Of a DNA stretch of 46,315 nt, positions 8,088 through 18,472 are shown piece by piece. Within the stretch, counting starts at the first letter, position 1. Each line of letters opens with the position of its first letter. Source of the DNA: Peptostreptococcaceae bacterium (GTDB lineage: Bacteria; Bacillota; Clostridia; Peptostreptococcales; Filifactoraceae); assembly GCA_030528605.1 (NCBI GenBank), contig JAUMYO010000009.1:1-46315 (forward strand). Direction: 5' to 3'. A program made the translations under genes and the position numbers. The notes beneath the pieces were generated by a model, which was given only the letters and a program-made list of their open reading frames with translations, was not told where the DNA came from and did not search any database.

Positions 8088-8169
8088 AATTCTCCTTAAT
8101 TACAATATAAATAATATCAGCATTTGATTCTTATAATAATATCCTTTCAAAGCGGTATTGAACAATATT

Positions 8170-8262
8170 TTTATAGCTTGTAGTGACTATAACTCTACCT
8201 CTGCATCGTTTCATCGGAACAGAAAATGTATTTATATGTTCATTTTATTGGATAATAGTATT
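8170..8262 (-). repeat. Dispersed ~93-bp repeat, copy 2 (orphan IS630 end) in the smc-ftsY gap
   Basis: Reading on the minus strand from 8262, this matches copy 1 (1586-1678) from AATACTATTATCCAATAAAA through ACATATAAATACATTT to GCTATAAA, with a handful of substitutions and small gaps. No transposase or second terminal repeat is recognisable beside it. It therefore looks like a solo end or a decayed miniature element of the same IS630 family. It lies in the leader region of ftsY and could carry or disturb ftsY promoter signals; I see no convincing ftsY promoter here. Confidence 0.6.
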
Positions 8263-8335
8263 AGCACTCCGTGTATCAAAACATAGATCACTCGAACATG
8301 AGAAAGTGCATAAAAGATGATTCGGTGGTATAAGC

Positions 8336-11300
8336 TTATTGCTCAATGTATTCTTGTGCGTCTTCAAATTTAAGGCTCACTAATTTCGATACTCCTTTAT
8401 CTTGCATCGTGACTCCGTAAATATAATCCGAATTCTCCATAGTTCCTCGACGATGCGTGATCGTTACAAATTGAATGTTATCGGACATTTGCTTTAAAAA
8501 TACATTAAAACGACTGATATTAGTATCATCCAAAGCTGCGTCGATCTCATCCAGTATGCAAAATGGAGCCGGTTTTGTCATCTGAATAGAAAAAAGAAGC
8601 GCGATCCCCATCAAAGCCTTTTCTCCCCCTGACATTACAGAAATACTTTTCAGTTTTTTCCCCGGAGGTTGAGCATAGATCTCAATTTCTGAGTTTAGCA
8701 CATCTGAATTATTGCTGAGTTCCAATTTTCCCTCTCCGCCACCAAACATTTTTGAAAAAACCGTTCCAAATGTTTTGCTGATATTTTGAAAGCTGGATGT
8801 AAAATCTCTCGCCATATCTTTCTCTAATGATGTGATTATATTTTCCAGCTCAGAAATAGAATCGGTCAAGTCGGAAATTTGCACTCGATAAGTCTCATAT
8901 CTCTCAAACAAGACTTCATGATCTTTTATCGCATCGATATTCACATTTCCAAGGTCAGTGATCTTTTTTCTTAGTTGCGATACGGAATCTTTACTCGCAG
9001 AATCATCCAATTCAAGAGTTTTCGCTTCCGATAAAGTCAATTGATATTCATCCATCAAACGCTCTACGATCTTTTCGCTGACCAAATTGACTTTGTCCAG
9101 TTTTCCTTCGATCTTAAATTTTTGTTCCATCAGTTGAAGCTTCTCTTGTTCCATTTGATCCTTCAGGATCGAAACCGACTCGAATTTTTTACTGTCCTTT
9201 TTTAATTGCTCTTGGATCCCTTCAAACTCCATCAGGGTTTCATCATATTCAACCTCTGAAAGCTGTAAGTTCATCATCGTTTCTGCGATCTTTTGTTCCG
9301 AAACGGATATCTCTTCGTTTATATTTCTTATTTCCTGCTTATCATCTTCCATTTGCTCCTGAAGATCTTTTATTTGAAGAAAAAGCCTTTGGATATCCTT
9401 TTTATGATTCTCTAAACAGTTATCCAATCGGATCGACTCGATCGTGATCTGATTTTTATCTTCCGTTTTTTTAGCAAGATCATCCATCAAAATTTTTCTT
9501 TCACTCTGAAGATCCTCCAGGATATAGCGATTCTCAATCATCGTTTCTTCAAGGTCTTTTTGGGCCTGTTTCAGTTCGGATATCATCTTATGATTTTCCA
9601 GCTGTTGCTCTTCGCTTCCTTTATTTTCTCCCAAAAGGTTTTCCAGCGTATTGTTAAGATAGTTGATCCGATTTTTTATATCGCCAAAGGTCAGTCTTGA
9701 AGATTGGATCATTTTTTGGTTTTCTTCTGCCTTTTTCCTGTTCTCGGAGATCTTACCCGTTATTTGAAATTCTTCCAATTTGAAACTTTCCGTACGAGCT
9801 TTCAATGAATCGACTTCTTTCTGAAGAGAATCCATTTGATTTTTATATTCGAGGATCGATCTCTTTCTGCTCAAAAAATTATTGCTTTTATAGTAATGAC
9901 CTCCGGTTATAGATCCTCCCACATTGAAGATCTCTCCTTCTAAAGTTACGATACGGTATTTATTCTCATATTGCCTTGTTTTACGGAGAGCCTCATCCAT
10001 ATCGTCTACGATCAAAGTTCTGCCAAGCAATTGATAAATGATCGATCGAAATCTCCCGTCAAAGGAAACGACATCACATGCCAATGTAGCATCTGCAATA
10101 TTCAGACGAGAACCTTTGATAAGATCGATCGGAAGAAAAGTCGCTCTTCCGGCAGAATTCTTTTTCAAATATTCGATCGCTTTTTTGGCTGAGAGACTGT
10201 CTTCAGTAATGATGTGCTGTAAAGAAGAGCCCAGTGCCGTTTCAATAGCCCTCTCATACTTCTTGTCAGTGGATATGATATTAGAAACGATGTCGATGAT
10301 CCCGTTAGATCCCTTTTGCTCCAAAATAGTTTTAACGCTTTTATTGATCCCTTCCAGATCTCTTTCCATTGAGGAATACATGTTGTGCTTCAAGAAAATT
10401 TCCCGAAGATGCTGATTTTTGTTATCCAATTCTTTTCGAACTTTTTCTTTATCGCTTATGATCCGTTCCCGCTCTTTAGTCAATCGATCGGATTCTTTCG
10501 TCAGAGTGTCTTGATCTGCCCCCAATCTGTCAAGTGCATCTTCCTGCTCTTTTTTTTGAGCAAAAAGTTCATCAAGCTTCGCTCTTGTCCTATGGATATT
10601 ATTGCTGCTTTCGTCTTTTCGGATCGCTTCCCGTTGAATATTTTCCGTTAAAAACTGTATTCGCAGCTCATTTTTTGAGATGCTTTCGATCATTTTCTTA
10701 TTATCGTTTGCCACCTCATCGATCTTGACATCCAGCGCTTTGATCTTTCCGGATAAAGAGTCGGTTTGTGCAATGATGATCTCTTGTTTTCGAGACTGTT
10801 CTTTATGTTTTTTTTCAAAAACTTCTTGTTCAGCTTCGATCTTAGATTTTTCCAAGTCCAATTGTTCAAGATGGAGCTGTTTTTTCTCCTTTGCCAGATC
10901 GATCTTGTCCAATTGACTTCTCTTGAGAGAAATGATCTCTTGGAAGCGTTGGACTTCATTATGAAGATCGTTTTTTTGGAGATCAAGGCGATTTTTTTCA
11001 GATTCCAAAGCCTGTATCGACTCACGGATCTTTTTATTATTCTCCTCAAAACGCTCAATATCATCTTTATTGGCTTCGATCTTGGCTTCAACTTGGTCGA
11101 GCTTTGTCAGGATCTCCTGAAATGTTTTTTCATCTTTTTCGTAGTTAAGATGGATCGAATCATATTCTCGGATCATCAAACTGATATCGGACCTTTTAAG
11201 ATCTTCGCTCAAACGAAGATATTCAAGAGCCTTTTCTTTTTGGATCTCAAGAGGCACGATTTGTCTTTCGATCTCTTTATAAATATCCTCCAGTCGTTCT

Positions 11301-11863
11301 AAATTGACCTTGGAATTCTCAATTTTTTTTTCACTTTCCTCTTTTTTAAATCGAAATCTTGCGATACCGCTTGCTTCTTCGAGAAGTTTTCGCCGTTGTA
11401 TGGAGGTCGCATTTACGATCTCATCAATTTTACCTTGAGAGATGATGGAATAGCCTTCCTTGCCGATCCCCGAATCCAAAAACAACTCACGGATCTCCTT
11501 TAATCGAGCCTGCTTTCCGTTGATATAATAACCGCTCTCTCCGTTTCGGAATGCTTTTCTTTTGATGCTGATCTCTGAGAAATCAATGTCCAGAGCACTG
11601 TCTTCATTCTCAAACACAACTTCAACTTCACAGGAATTTGATTGATTATGGCGTGCCGTTCCGGAAAAAATAACATCTTCCATTTTTTCCCCACGCAGTG
11701 TCTTTGCGCTTTGTTCGCCCAAAACCCATCGAAAAGCATCCAAAATATTACTCTTCCCACTACCATTTGGTCCTACGATACTAACGATCCCTTCCGGAAA
11801 TTCTATTTTTGTTCTTTGATAAAATGATTTAAATCCTTTTATTTCGATAGATCTTAACTTCAC
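8336..11863 (-). CDS. smc: Chromosome segregation protein SMC
   Basis: SMC is the ATPase core of bacterial condensin, working with ScpA and ScpB to organise and segregate the chromosome. At 1175 aa it has the full architecture. The head N-lobe carries Walker A GPNGSGKS (31-38). Coiled coil runs over about 165-500, then the hinge at about 500-670 (IITEDSLSAKKAIEYLK, FLPIDLI), then the second coil. The C-terminal head has MSGGEKALMGIALLF and the Walker B CILDEIDAALDD (about 1075-1120). It starts at a GTG with GAGAGG just upstream, two bases after the radical SAM stop codon. scpAB are not in the window. The order rnc-smc-ftsY is the usual one, with one gene inserted. Confidence 0.98.
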   Translation of the reverse strand: MKLRSIEIKGFKSFYQRTKIEFPEGIVSIVGPNGSGKSNILDAFRWVLGEQSAKTLRGEKMEDVIFSGTARHNQSNSCEVEVVFENEDSALDIDFSEISIKRKAFRNGESGYYINGKQARLKEIRELFLDSGIGKEGYSIISQGKIDEIVNATSIQRRKLLEEASGIARFRFKKEESEKKIENSKVNLERLEDIYKEIERQIVPLEIQKEKALEYLRLSEDLKRSDISLMIREYDSIHLNYEKDEKTFQEILTKLDQVEAKIEANKDDIERFEENNKKIRESIQALESEKNRLDLQKNDLHNEVQRFQEIISLKRSQLDKIDLAKEKKQLHLEQLDLEKSKIEAEQEVFEKKHKEQSRKQEIIIAQTDSLSGKIKALDVKIDEVANDNKKMIESISKNELRIQFLTENIQREAIRKDESSNNIHRTRAKLDELFAQKKEQEDALDRLGADQDTLTKESDRLTKERERIISDKEKVRKELDNKNQHLREIFLKHNMYSSMERDLEGINKSVKTILEQKGSNGIIDIVSNIISTDKKYERAIETALGSSLQHIITEDSLSAKKAIEYLKKNSAGRATFLPIDLIKGSRLNIADATLACDVVSFDGRFRSIIYQLLGRTLIVDDMDEALRKTRQYENKYRIVTLEGEIFNVGGSITGGHYYKSNNFLSRKRSILEYKNQMDSLQKEVDSLKARTESFKLEEFQITGKISENRKKAEENQKMIQSSRLTFGDIKNRINYLNNTLENLLGENKGSEEQQLENHKMISELKQAQKDLEETMIENRYILEDLQSERKILMDDLAKKTEDKNQITIESIRLDNCLENHKKDIQRLFLQIKDLQEQMEDDKQEIRNINEEISVSEQKIAETMMNLQLSEVEYDETLMEFEGIQEQLKKDSKKFESVSILKDQMEQEKLQLMEQKFKIEGKLDKVNLVSEKIVERLMDEYQLTLSEAKTLELDDSASKDSVSQLRKKITDLGNVNIDAIKDHEVLFERYETYRVQISDLTDSISELENIITSLEKDMARDFTSSFQNISKTFGTVFSKMFGGGEGKLELSNNSDVLNSEIEIYAQPPGKKLKSISVMSGGEKALMGIALLFSIQMTKPAPFCILDEIDAALDDTNISRFNVFLKQMSDNIQFVTITHRRGTMENSDYIYGVTMQDKGVSKLVSLKFEDAQEYIEQ

Positions 11864-11865
11864 GA

Positions 11866-12909
11866 TTACCTCTCAGCGTTAAAATATTTTTTCAGCGGGA
11901 TCTCCAGATCTTGGATCCAAAAAGAATCTTGTGTTTCGGACTCCGATACTTTAATATGGATCCGATACTTATCCTTGAAATATTTATAGTTACTTTTTTG
12001 ATTGCCGACTAATTGAGAAATTTTTGCTCTGGGTGCACGGATATTTATATGATCCCCAAAATGGATCTTAGAAAGATTCTCTTCAATGATATCTCTAAAT
12101 ATCAGAGAGTAGACAAGCTCCCCGAAAGCAGGATGCCATGGACCTGCAACGATATCCTTTCCCATGGCGATCGTATCGGAAGATTGAAGCCCGATACGAA
12201 CAACTTCTATATTATTTTTTTGGAATATACTATATAAGTTTTTCGCAACTCGAACAGCCGTTTCGAGTTCCCATGGAGTAAATTTCTTATTCTTAAAAAG
12301 TGACTCAAGCTCGGTTTCGTGAATTACCAGAACAGGATAGATCCTAACAAAATGAGGCATTATTTTTACAAATTCATTTGCGGTAAAATAGATTTTTTCC
12401 TCCGTATCAAGAGGTAATCCGATCATCATTTGTAGTCCCAATTTAAATCCTTTTTTTAGAATAAGCTCAGAAGAACTGTAAACACAACTCGAATCATGTC
12501 CACGACTTGAAGCTTGAAGCACCTCATCGTCCATAGATTGCACCCCGAGTTCGATCACCCGGACATTGTGATCCCACAAGCGATCCAAAATCACTTCATC
12601 GACCGCATCCGGACGGGTAGAGATACGAATATGACTAGCCTTGCCCAGATCGACATAGGATCCGGCGATCTTTAAGAGTTCAAGTTGTTTTTTATCTTCA
12701 ATTGCAGTAAATGAGCCTCCGAAAAAAGCAATCTCGACATCATTATGATCGATCGTAGACAAACATTTTTCGATCTCATCAATGACCCTATCACTGTTCA
12801 GTTCTCCGTTTACTCCTGTGATCTTTCTCTGGTTGCAAAACACACAATCATTCGGACAACCTTGATGAGAAACAAATATAGAGATCGTCTTCTGATTTAT
12901 TTTTCCCAA
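11866..12909 (-). CDS. Radical SAM protein, Elp3/YhcC-like, unknown substrate
   Basis: A 347-aa radical SAM enzyme. The cluster motif is CPNDCVFC (Cys18, Cys22, Cys25, CX3CX2C), followed by the glycine-rich SAM motif EIAFFGGSFTAI and a TIM-barrel continuing through LGVQSMDDEVL and GLQMMIGLP. The pattern matches the Elp3-like subgroup that includes YhcC, not the HemN type. No acetyltransferase domain is attached, so it is not a full Elp3. Clostridia often carry this gene between rnc and smc; its reaction is, to my knowledge, unassigned. The start is TTG 12909, 13 nt inside rnc, with GGGAGG about 9 nt upstream; no ATG in frame fits better. The overlap suggests coupling to rnc. Confidence 0.85.
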   Translation of the reverse strand: MGKINQKTISIFVSHQGCPNDCVFCNQRKITGVNGELNSDRVIDEIEKCLSTIDHNDVEIAFFGGSFTAIEDKKQLELLKIAGSYVDLGKASHIRISTRPDAVDEVILDRLWDHNVRVIELGVQSMDDEVLQASSRGHDSSCVYSSSELILKKGFKLGLQMMIGLPLDTEEKIYFTANEFVKIMPHFVRIYPVLVIHETELESLFKNKKFTPWELETAVRVAKNLYSIFQKNNIEVVRIGLQSSDTIAMGKDIVAGPWHPAFGELVYSLIFRDIIEENLSKIHFGDHINIRAPRAKISQLVGNQKSNYKYFKDKYRIHIKVSESETQDSFWIQDLEIPLKKYFNAER

Positions 12910-13586
12910 ATTATCATAGCCTCCCTTGCAGCATTCTGCTCGGCTTCTTTTTTGTTTTTCCCTTCACCTGTAGATACGGATCTCCCATCCAGAAAGAGCT
13001 CTACCGTAAAAGTTTTTTTGTGATCCGGTCCTTTTTCATTCACTACAAGATATTCGATCCGGGCATCTTTATTTTTTTGTACCAGCTCCTGATACTGGGT
13101 CTTATAGTCTTTAAACAACTTTCCCTGAATACCGGAGTCGATGAGCTCGGTCATATACTTTATCACAAATCGGGTAGCTTCTTGTATTCCTGAATCACAA
13201 TATATAGCACCGATCAATGCTTCCATAGCATCAGCGATGATCGAATCTCTGGCTCTCCCCCCGTTCTGTTCCTCCCCTCTGCCAAGGAGGATGAATCGAT
13301 GTAGTTCAAAAAGATCGGCAGCGATCCGAAGCGATTTTTCACAAACGATCGTAGATCGAATGCGAGACATCTCACCTTCTGAAATATTCTTTAGGCGTGC
13401 GAATAAATGAGTAGTTATGATCAGGTTCAACACAGAGTCTCCTAAAAACTCCAACCTTTCATTGTTCTTGACTTTATATCCTCGATGTTCGTTTGCATAA
13501 GAGGTATGGGTCAAAGCTTCCCTCAGCAGGAGAGGATCCTTAAATGTATATTCGATCTTAGATTCCAATTTTTTCAATATGGTCAT
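12897..13586 (-). CDS. rnc: Ribonuclease III
   Basis: RNase III cleaves double-stranded RNA in rRNA precursors and regulatory duplexes. The 229-aa protein has the signature NNERLEFLGDSVL (residues 41-53) and the second acidic pair in DAMEALIGAIYCD (119-131), giving the metal-binding Glu43, Asp50, Asp119 and Glu122. A C-terminal double-stranded-RNA-binding domain spans about 155-229, ending GEGKNKKEAEQNAAREAM. The length is normal. ATG 13586 follows GAGG. A hairpin sits 18 nt upstream of the start, and no promoter is visible between it and the start. Confidence 0.97.
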   Translation of the reverse strand: MTILKKLESKIEYTFKDPLLLREALTHTSYANEHRGYKVKNNERLEFLGDSVLNLIITTHLFARLKNISEGEMSRIRSTIVCEKSLRIAADLFELHRFILLGRGEEQNGGRARDSIIADAMEALIGAIYCDSGIQEATRFVIKYMTELIDSGIQGKLFKDYKTQYQELVQKNKDARIEYLVVNEKGPDHKKTFTVELFLDGRSVSTGEGKNKKEAEQNAAREAMIIWEK

Positions 13587-13604
13587 AATATCCTCATTAC
13601 TATA

Positions 13605-13626
13605 AAAGGCTGCTTTCGCAGCCTTT
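13605..13626 (-). terminator. Hairpin between the CD1247-type gene and rnc (terminator or attenuator)
   Basis: The arms AAAGGCTGC (13605-13613) and GCAGCCTTT (13618-13626) with loop TTTC form a stable 9-bp stem, 5 nt after the upstream stop codon. The following minus-strand tract (complement of 13597-13604) is only weakly T-rich. rnc has no evident promoter of its own, so this may be a leaky terminator. Confidence 0.6.
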
Positions 13627-13630
13627 ATAC

Positions 13631-14056
13631 TTACTCTTGGTCCTCATAGTTATCCAAAAGATCAAAGTCATTTTCAACAAAGTCTTCATCAACAGCTGAT
13701 ATCACCACTTCATCGCATGCCGGACAAATAATATCCGACTCTTCATCATACAATAGATCTTCATCGATCTCGATCTCTTCTCCGCAAGAAGGGCAGCTCA
13801 GTTCGATGTAATCGACCTCGCCATCGTCCTCTTCTTCATAAAAATCGTCTTCCAATTCTACAAGGTCGTCATCGATAGCTTCAACGTATTCTTCGATCTC
13901 ATCCTGTCTATCCGATAACTCTACGATGGCATCCGCAAATTCTCCCAGAACATCAACGATCTCCAGAAGAACTTTTCCTTCTTTTGTTTCTTCGGAAAAT
14001 CCGATCCCTTCACACAGTCCTCTAAGGTAAGCCACTCTTTCAAATAAATACTCCAT
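13631..14056 (-). CDS. CD1247 N-terminal-domain-like protein with C-terminal zinc ribbon
   Basis: A 141-aa, very acidic protein. The first ~55 residues (MEYLFERVAYLRGLCEGIGF...) resemble the clostridial CD1247 N-terminal domain, a helical module of unknown function. An acidic linker follows. The C-terminal half has two CxxC pairs, CPSC (Cys88, Cys91) and CPAC (Cys111, Cys114), consistent with a zinc ribbon. Such genes are commonly next to efp in Clostridia, as here (25-nt gap). ATG 14056 follows GGAGGCGA. The run of Glu/Asp (about one third of residues) suggests nucleic-acid mimicry or protein binding, but no function is established. It is probably soluble, with no signal or membrane segment. 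Confidence 0.75.
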   Translation of the reverse strand: MEYLFERVAYLRGLCEGIGFSEETKEGKVLLEIVDVLGEFADAIVELSDRQDEIEEYVEAIDDDLVELEDDFYEEEDDGEVDYIELSCPSCGEEIEIDEDLLYDEESDIICPACDEVVISAVDEDFVENDFDLLDNYEDQE

Positions 14057-14081
14057 ATTCGCCTCCTTGATCTTAAAAAAA

Positions 14082-14639
14082 TTATACTCTCGACATATAT
14101 TCGCCTGTACGAGTATCGATCCTGATCTTCTCTCCCTGGTTTATGAACAGCGGTACCTGCACTACCGTTCCTGTTTCCATTGTAGCTGACTTCGTAACAT
14201 TTGTAGCGGTATCACCTTTTACTCCGGGCTCTGTTTCAATGACTTCCAGTTCTACAAAATTCGGAGCTTCCACTTGAAAAGCGGTACCTTGATAGAAACG
14301 GATCGTAACGACTTCGTTCTCTTTGACCCACTTCACCGCATCTTCGACTTGCTCATAATTGAGAGGAACTTGTTCAAATGTTTCGTTATCCATGAAATAA
14401 TACAATTCACCATCATTATACAGGTATTGCATTTCTTTTGTTTCGATAGTAGCCTTTGGAAACTTGTCACTTGGGTTAAAAGCCTCCTCACGGATAACCC
14501 CTGTCTTAAGATTTCTATATTTGGTACGAACAAATGCCGCGCCTTTCCCCGGCTTTACATGTTGAAAATCAACGATAAGATAGGGTTGCCCATCTATCTC
14601 AAAAGTAACACCTTTTCTAAAATCTCCTGCAGTAACCAT
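14082..14639 (-). CDS. efp: Elongation factor P
   Basis: EF-P binds between the P and E sites of stalled ribosomes and helps form bonds at consecutive prolines. The 185-aa protein has the three-domain family sequence: [34 protein letters not shown], the central [24 protein letters not shown]-like block, and the C-terminal [17 protein letters not shown]. The tip residue is Lys32 in PGKG, which in other bacteria is either modified or left unmodified; no modification gene (epmA or ymfI type) is in the window. ATG 14639 follows GGAGG. It lies 21 nt after the prepilin gene. Confidence 0.98.
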   Translation of the reverse strand: MVTAGDFRKGVTFEIDGQPYLIVDFQHVKPGKGAAFVRTKYRNLKTGVIREEAFNPSDKFPKATIETKEMQYLYNDGELYYFMDNETFEQVPLNYEQVEDAVKWVKENEVVTIRFYQGTAFQVEAPNFVELEVIETEPGVKGDTATNVTKSATMETGTVVQVPLFINQGEKIRIDTRTGEYMSRV

Positions 14640-14660
14640 TCATAACCTCCAATTTTTATT

Positions 14661-15224
14661 TCAATCTTGCAGTTTTACAAGAAAGCTCTTCCTGTGATCA
14701 ATATCTGTGTCATAATATTTGAGAACAAGCTCCAGTAAAAAGATATTTCCTTCTACTCTTTTGATCTTTAAAGAATCGACCTGCGTCCCGATCTCATACG
14801 ATCGATAAGAAGCGAAGGCTTTAATATTTGTTTTCCAAGAGTTCGAATTTTTGTGTGCCCATAAAGAGCCTCGTCCATCCGCTTCATGATCTTTTAGGTA
14901 AATGAGTTCTTCTTTGTAAGGGCTGTTATAACTGATCCTTTTGCTTCTGATAAGCTTTACACATCGAATGTCGATAAAACGATCTCCGATATGGGTATGG
15001 ACAACATTATCTTTATCCAGAACAGATTCGATCTCTGCCGATCTTGAAAATTCTTTTGTCAAACTATTATGTAAGAACTCTCCGATCTCGATCAATTCTT
15101 TTTCAGCAATAATATTTCTATTCATCAGCAGAGCAGAAGATAAGATCGAAAAAGCAGCTCCTAATATAGCTAACGACATAGCGATCGAAATGATCAATTC
15201 TAAAAGTGTAGATCCTTTTTTCAT
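14661..15224 (-). CDS. Type IV prepilin-like protein (PulG/PilW type), orphan
   Basis: The product (187 aa from ATG 15224) starts MKKGSTLLELIISIAMSLAI. This is a class III prepilin leader: the peptidase would cut after Gly4, leave Ser+1, and keep the conserved Glu+5 in STLLE. A single hydrophobic helix follows (about 6-30). The remainder is a predicted extracytoplasmic pilin head with no family I recognise. The open frame continues to 15278, but the leader motif fixes the start near 15224. No pilus ATPase, inner-membrane protein or prepilin peptidase is in the window. It could be a minor pseudopilin expressed with efp, or a relic of a com/pil locus. Confidence 0.75.
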   Translation of the reverse strand: MKKGSTLLELIISIAMSLAILGAAFSILSSALLMNRNIIAEKELIEIGEFLHNSLTKEFSRSAEIESVLDKDNVVHTHIGDRFIDIRCVKLIRSKRISYNSPYKEELIYLKDHEADGRGSLWAHKNSNSWKTNIKAFASYRSYEIGTQVDSLKIKRVEGNIFLLELVLKYYDTDIDHRKSFLVKLQD

Positions 15225-15282
15225 CCTGTGCCTGTTTCCTTGCATAGTACGCAGATCCAAATAAACAAAATGAACCACTTAG

Positions 15283-15311
15283 ATTTTACCATATAACTAT
15301 ACTCATTACAA
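15283..15311 (-). promoter_or_regulatory. Sigma-A-type promoter for the prepilin-efp unit
   Basis: On the minus strand TTGTAA (15306-15311) and TAAAAT (15283-15288) are separated by 17 nt, upstream of the prepilin start. It lies just past the groEL terminator, so it is well placed to start the next transcript. Confidence 0.6.
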
Positions 15312-15329
15312 GTGCGACGATAAACAAAA

Positions 15330-15360
15330 TTCTCCCTCTTTATGAAATAAAGAGGGAGAA
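15330..15360 (-). terminator. Rho-independent terminator after groEL
   Basis: The arms TTCTCCCTCTTT (15330-15341) and AAAGAGGGAGAA (15349-15360) give a perfect 12-bp stem with a 7-nt loop. It starts 5 nt after the groEL stop, and the downstream minus strand begins TTTTG. Confidence 0.85.
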
Positions 15361-15365
15361 TAAAA

Positions 15366-17278
<1,913 letters not shown>

Positions 17279-17314
17279 GATTAACCTCCTCCATACTATT
17301 TTGCTCTATCTGTC

Positions 17315-17341
17315 TTAGCACTCTCTGAGCTGGAGTGCTAA
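17315..17341 (-). promoter_or_regulatory. CIRCE operator (HrcA binding site) of groESL
   Basis: TTAGCACTC (17315-17323), 9-nt spacer, GAGTGCTAA (17333-17341): an exact match to the CIRCE consensus inverted repeat. HrcA binds it and represses chaperone genes until heat stress. hrcA itself is not in the window. The site lies just downstream of the -10 box, so repression by promoter occlusion is expected. Confidence 0.97.
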
Positions 17342-17349
17342 CAAGTAAT

Positions 17350-17378
17350 ATCATACTCTTTTTTGGGAATAATTTCAA
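17350..17378 (-). promoter_or_regulatory. Sigma-A promoter of groESL
   Basis: On the minus strand TTGAAA (17373-17378), 17-nt spacer, TATGAT (17350-17355). It sits directly before CIRCE and only 8 nt past the 3' end of the flavoprotein gene at 17387; no terminator separates them. Confidence 0.85.
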
Positions 17379-17386
17379 TAGATATT

Positions 17387-18466
17387 TTAGATATTTTCTG
17401 CCAAGATATTTTTTGCAAATTCCTCAGAGCGTGTTTCAATATCCTCCACCGCAAAGATCGATCCCTTATCATTTGCAATAGCCGAGATCGAAAAATAAGG
17501 TGGCAACTGAAAAGTTTTGTTCATATTCAAGGCTCGTATAAGCTGTGTTGCAATACTTTCAGTCCCCGAACTTCCGGATACGATCGCAGCATAAAGCTTT
17601 TTATCATAAAACTTATACTTCCGAAATAATGCGGTAAGACGATTGATCATCGCAGTCATATTCGCTGAAAGTGCATCATTATAATTCGGACAAACCAAAA
17701 AAATGATATCGGAATTTGAAATTGCCGGATAAACCTCAGATGTCATAATATCTCTGTAATAACAACGATCATTTAGTCCGAAAGATTTACATGCGTTGTA
17801 TCCGCAGGCGTTGCAATCAAGTAAAGCAAAGTTCTTCAAAGAGATCTCTTTAATGGAAAAATGGTCATCCAATTTATCCCGCACCATGTTCCATAAAGCC
17901 AGTGTATTGGAAGAACTATCGCTGGAATGCAGAACAACGATTTGTTTTTGTCTCTCCGATCGAAGATCTTGTTCTATATTTTTTTGCAAAAACAAACGCT
18001 CCATCCGCTCAAGCATTGCAAAACATTCCAATTCCAAGATCTCTGTAAGTGCCTTTCCTGTTCTTCGACTATGTCCTAAATAATTTTGCAATCCCACAGG
18101 AGCTTCAACGATCGGTCTGCCGACAAAGCGGAGTCCCATTTTATTTAATCGATACACTAAAGTCGATGCAGTTTGCTTTGTGTACTCCTCTTCTTCTGCC
18201 GAGATCAGTATGCCCCCTACAGATCCCCGAAAAACTCCAGGATCCGTACGATAAAGATCGGATAAACTTTCGACAAGTAATTCTATTTTTTTATTAACGC
18301 CAAAAGCCCTCAGATGTATAGCAAAAACAAGTTTCGACCCGTAAAACCGATCACCGGATGTCTGGATCTCTTCCATTTCAATGCGAGCCGGATCGTATTT
18401 GGATGAGATTTTATCGATCAGCTGCGTTAATTTTTCGGACAGCTCTCCAACTTCTATTATAAACAT
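17387..18466 (-). CDS. Flavodoxin-fold iron-sulfur flavoprotein-like protein with a second, degenerate flavodoxin-like half
   Basis: A 359-aa protein. The C-terminal part (about 172-359) is an NADPH-dependent FMN reductase / iron-sulfur flavoprotein fold: a phosphate-loop-like HSSDSSSNT (180-188), a cysteine cluster Cys218, Cys221, Cys226, Cys235 in the place where ISF proteins bind [4Fe-4S], then IIFLVCPNYNDALSANM. The N-terminal 40-135 region reads like the second half of another flavodoxin fold (GSVGGILISAEEEE, GLRFVGRPIVEAP) without the FMN loop, so it may be a degenerate tandem copy. The cysteine spacing CX2CX4CX8C is longer than the classic ISF motif. It follows the dehydrogenase-like gene by 6 nt, with AGGAG before ATG 18466. 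I infer electron transfer for the neighbouring enzymes. Confidence 0.7.
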   Translation of the reverse strand: MFIIEVGELSEKLTQLIDKISSKYDPARIEMEEIQTSGDRFYGSKLVFAIHLRAFGVNKKIELLVESLSDLYRTDPGVFRGSVGGILISAEEEEYTKQTASTLVYRLNKMGLRFVGRPIVEAPVGLQNYLGHSRRTGKALTEILELECFAMLERMERLFLQKNIEQDLRSERQKQIVVLHSSDSSSNTLALWNMVRDKLDDHFSIKEISLKNFALLDCNACGYNACKSFGLNDRCYYRDIMTSEVYPAISNSDIIFLVCPNYNDALSANMTAMINRLTALFRKYKFYDKKLYAAIVSGSSGTESIATQLIRALNMNKTFQLPPYFSISAIANDKGSIFAVEDIETRSEEFAKNILAENI

Positions 18467-18472
18467 GATCTC

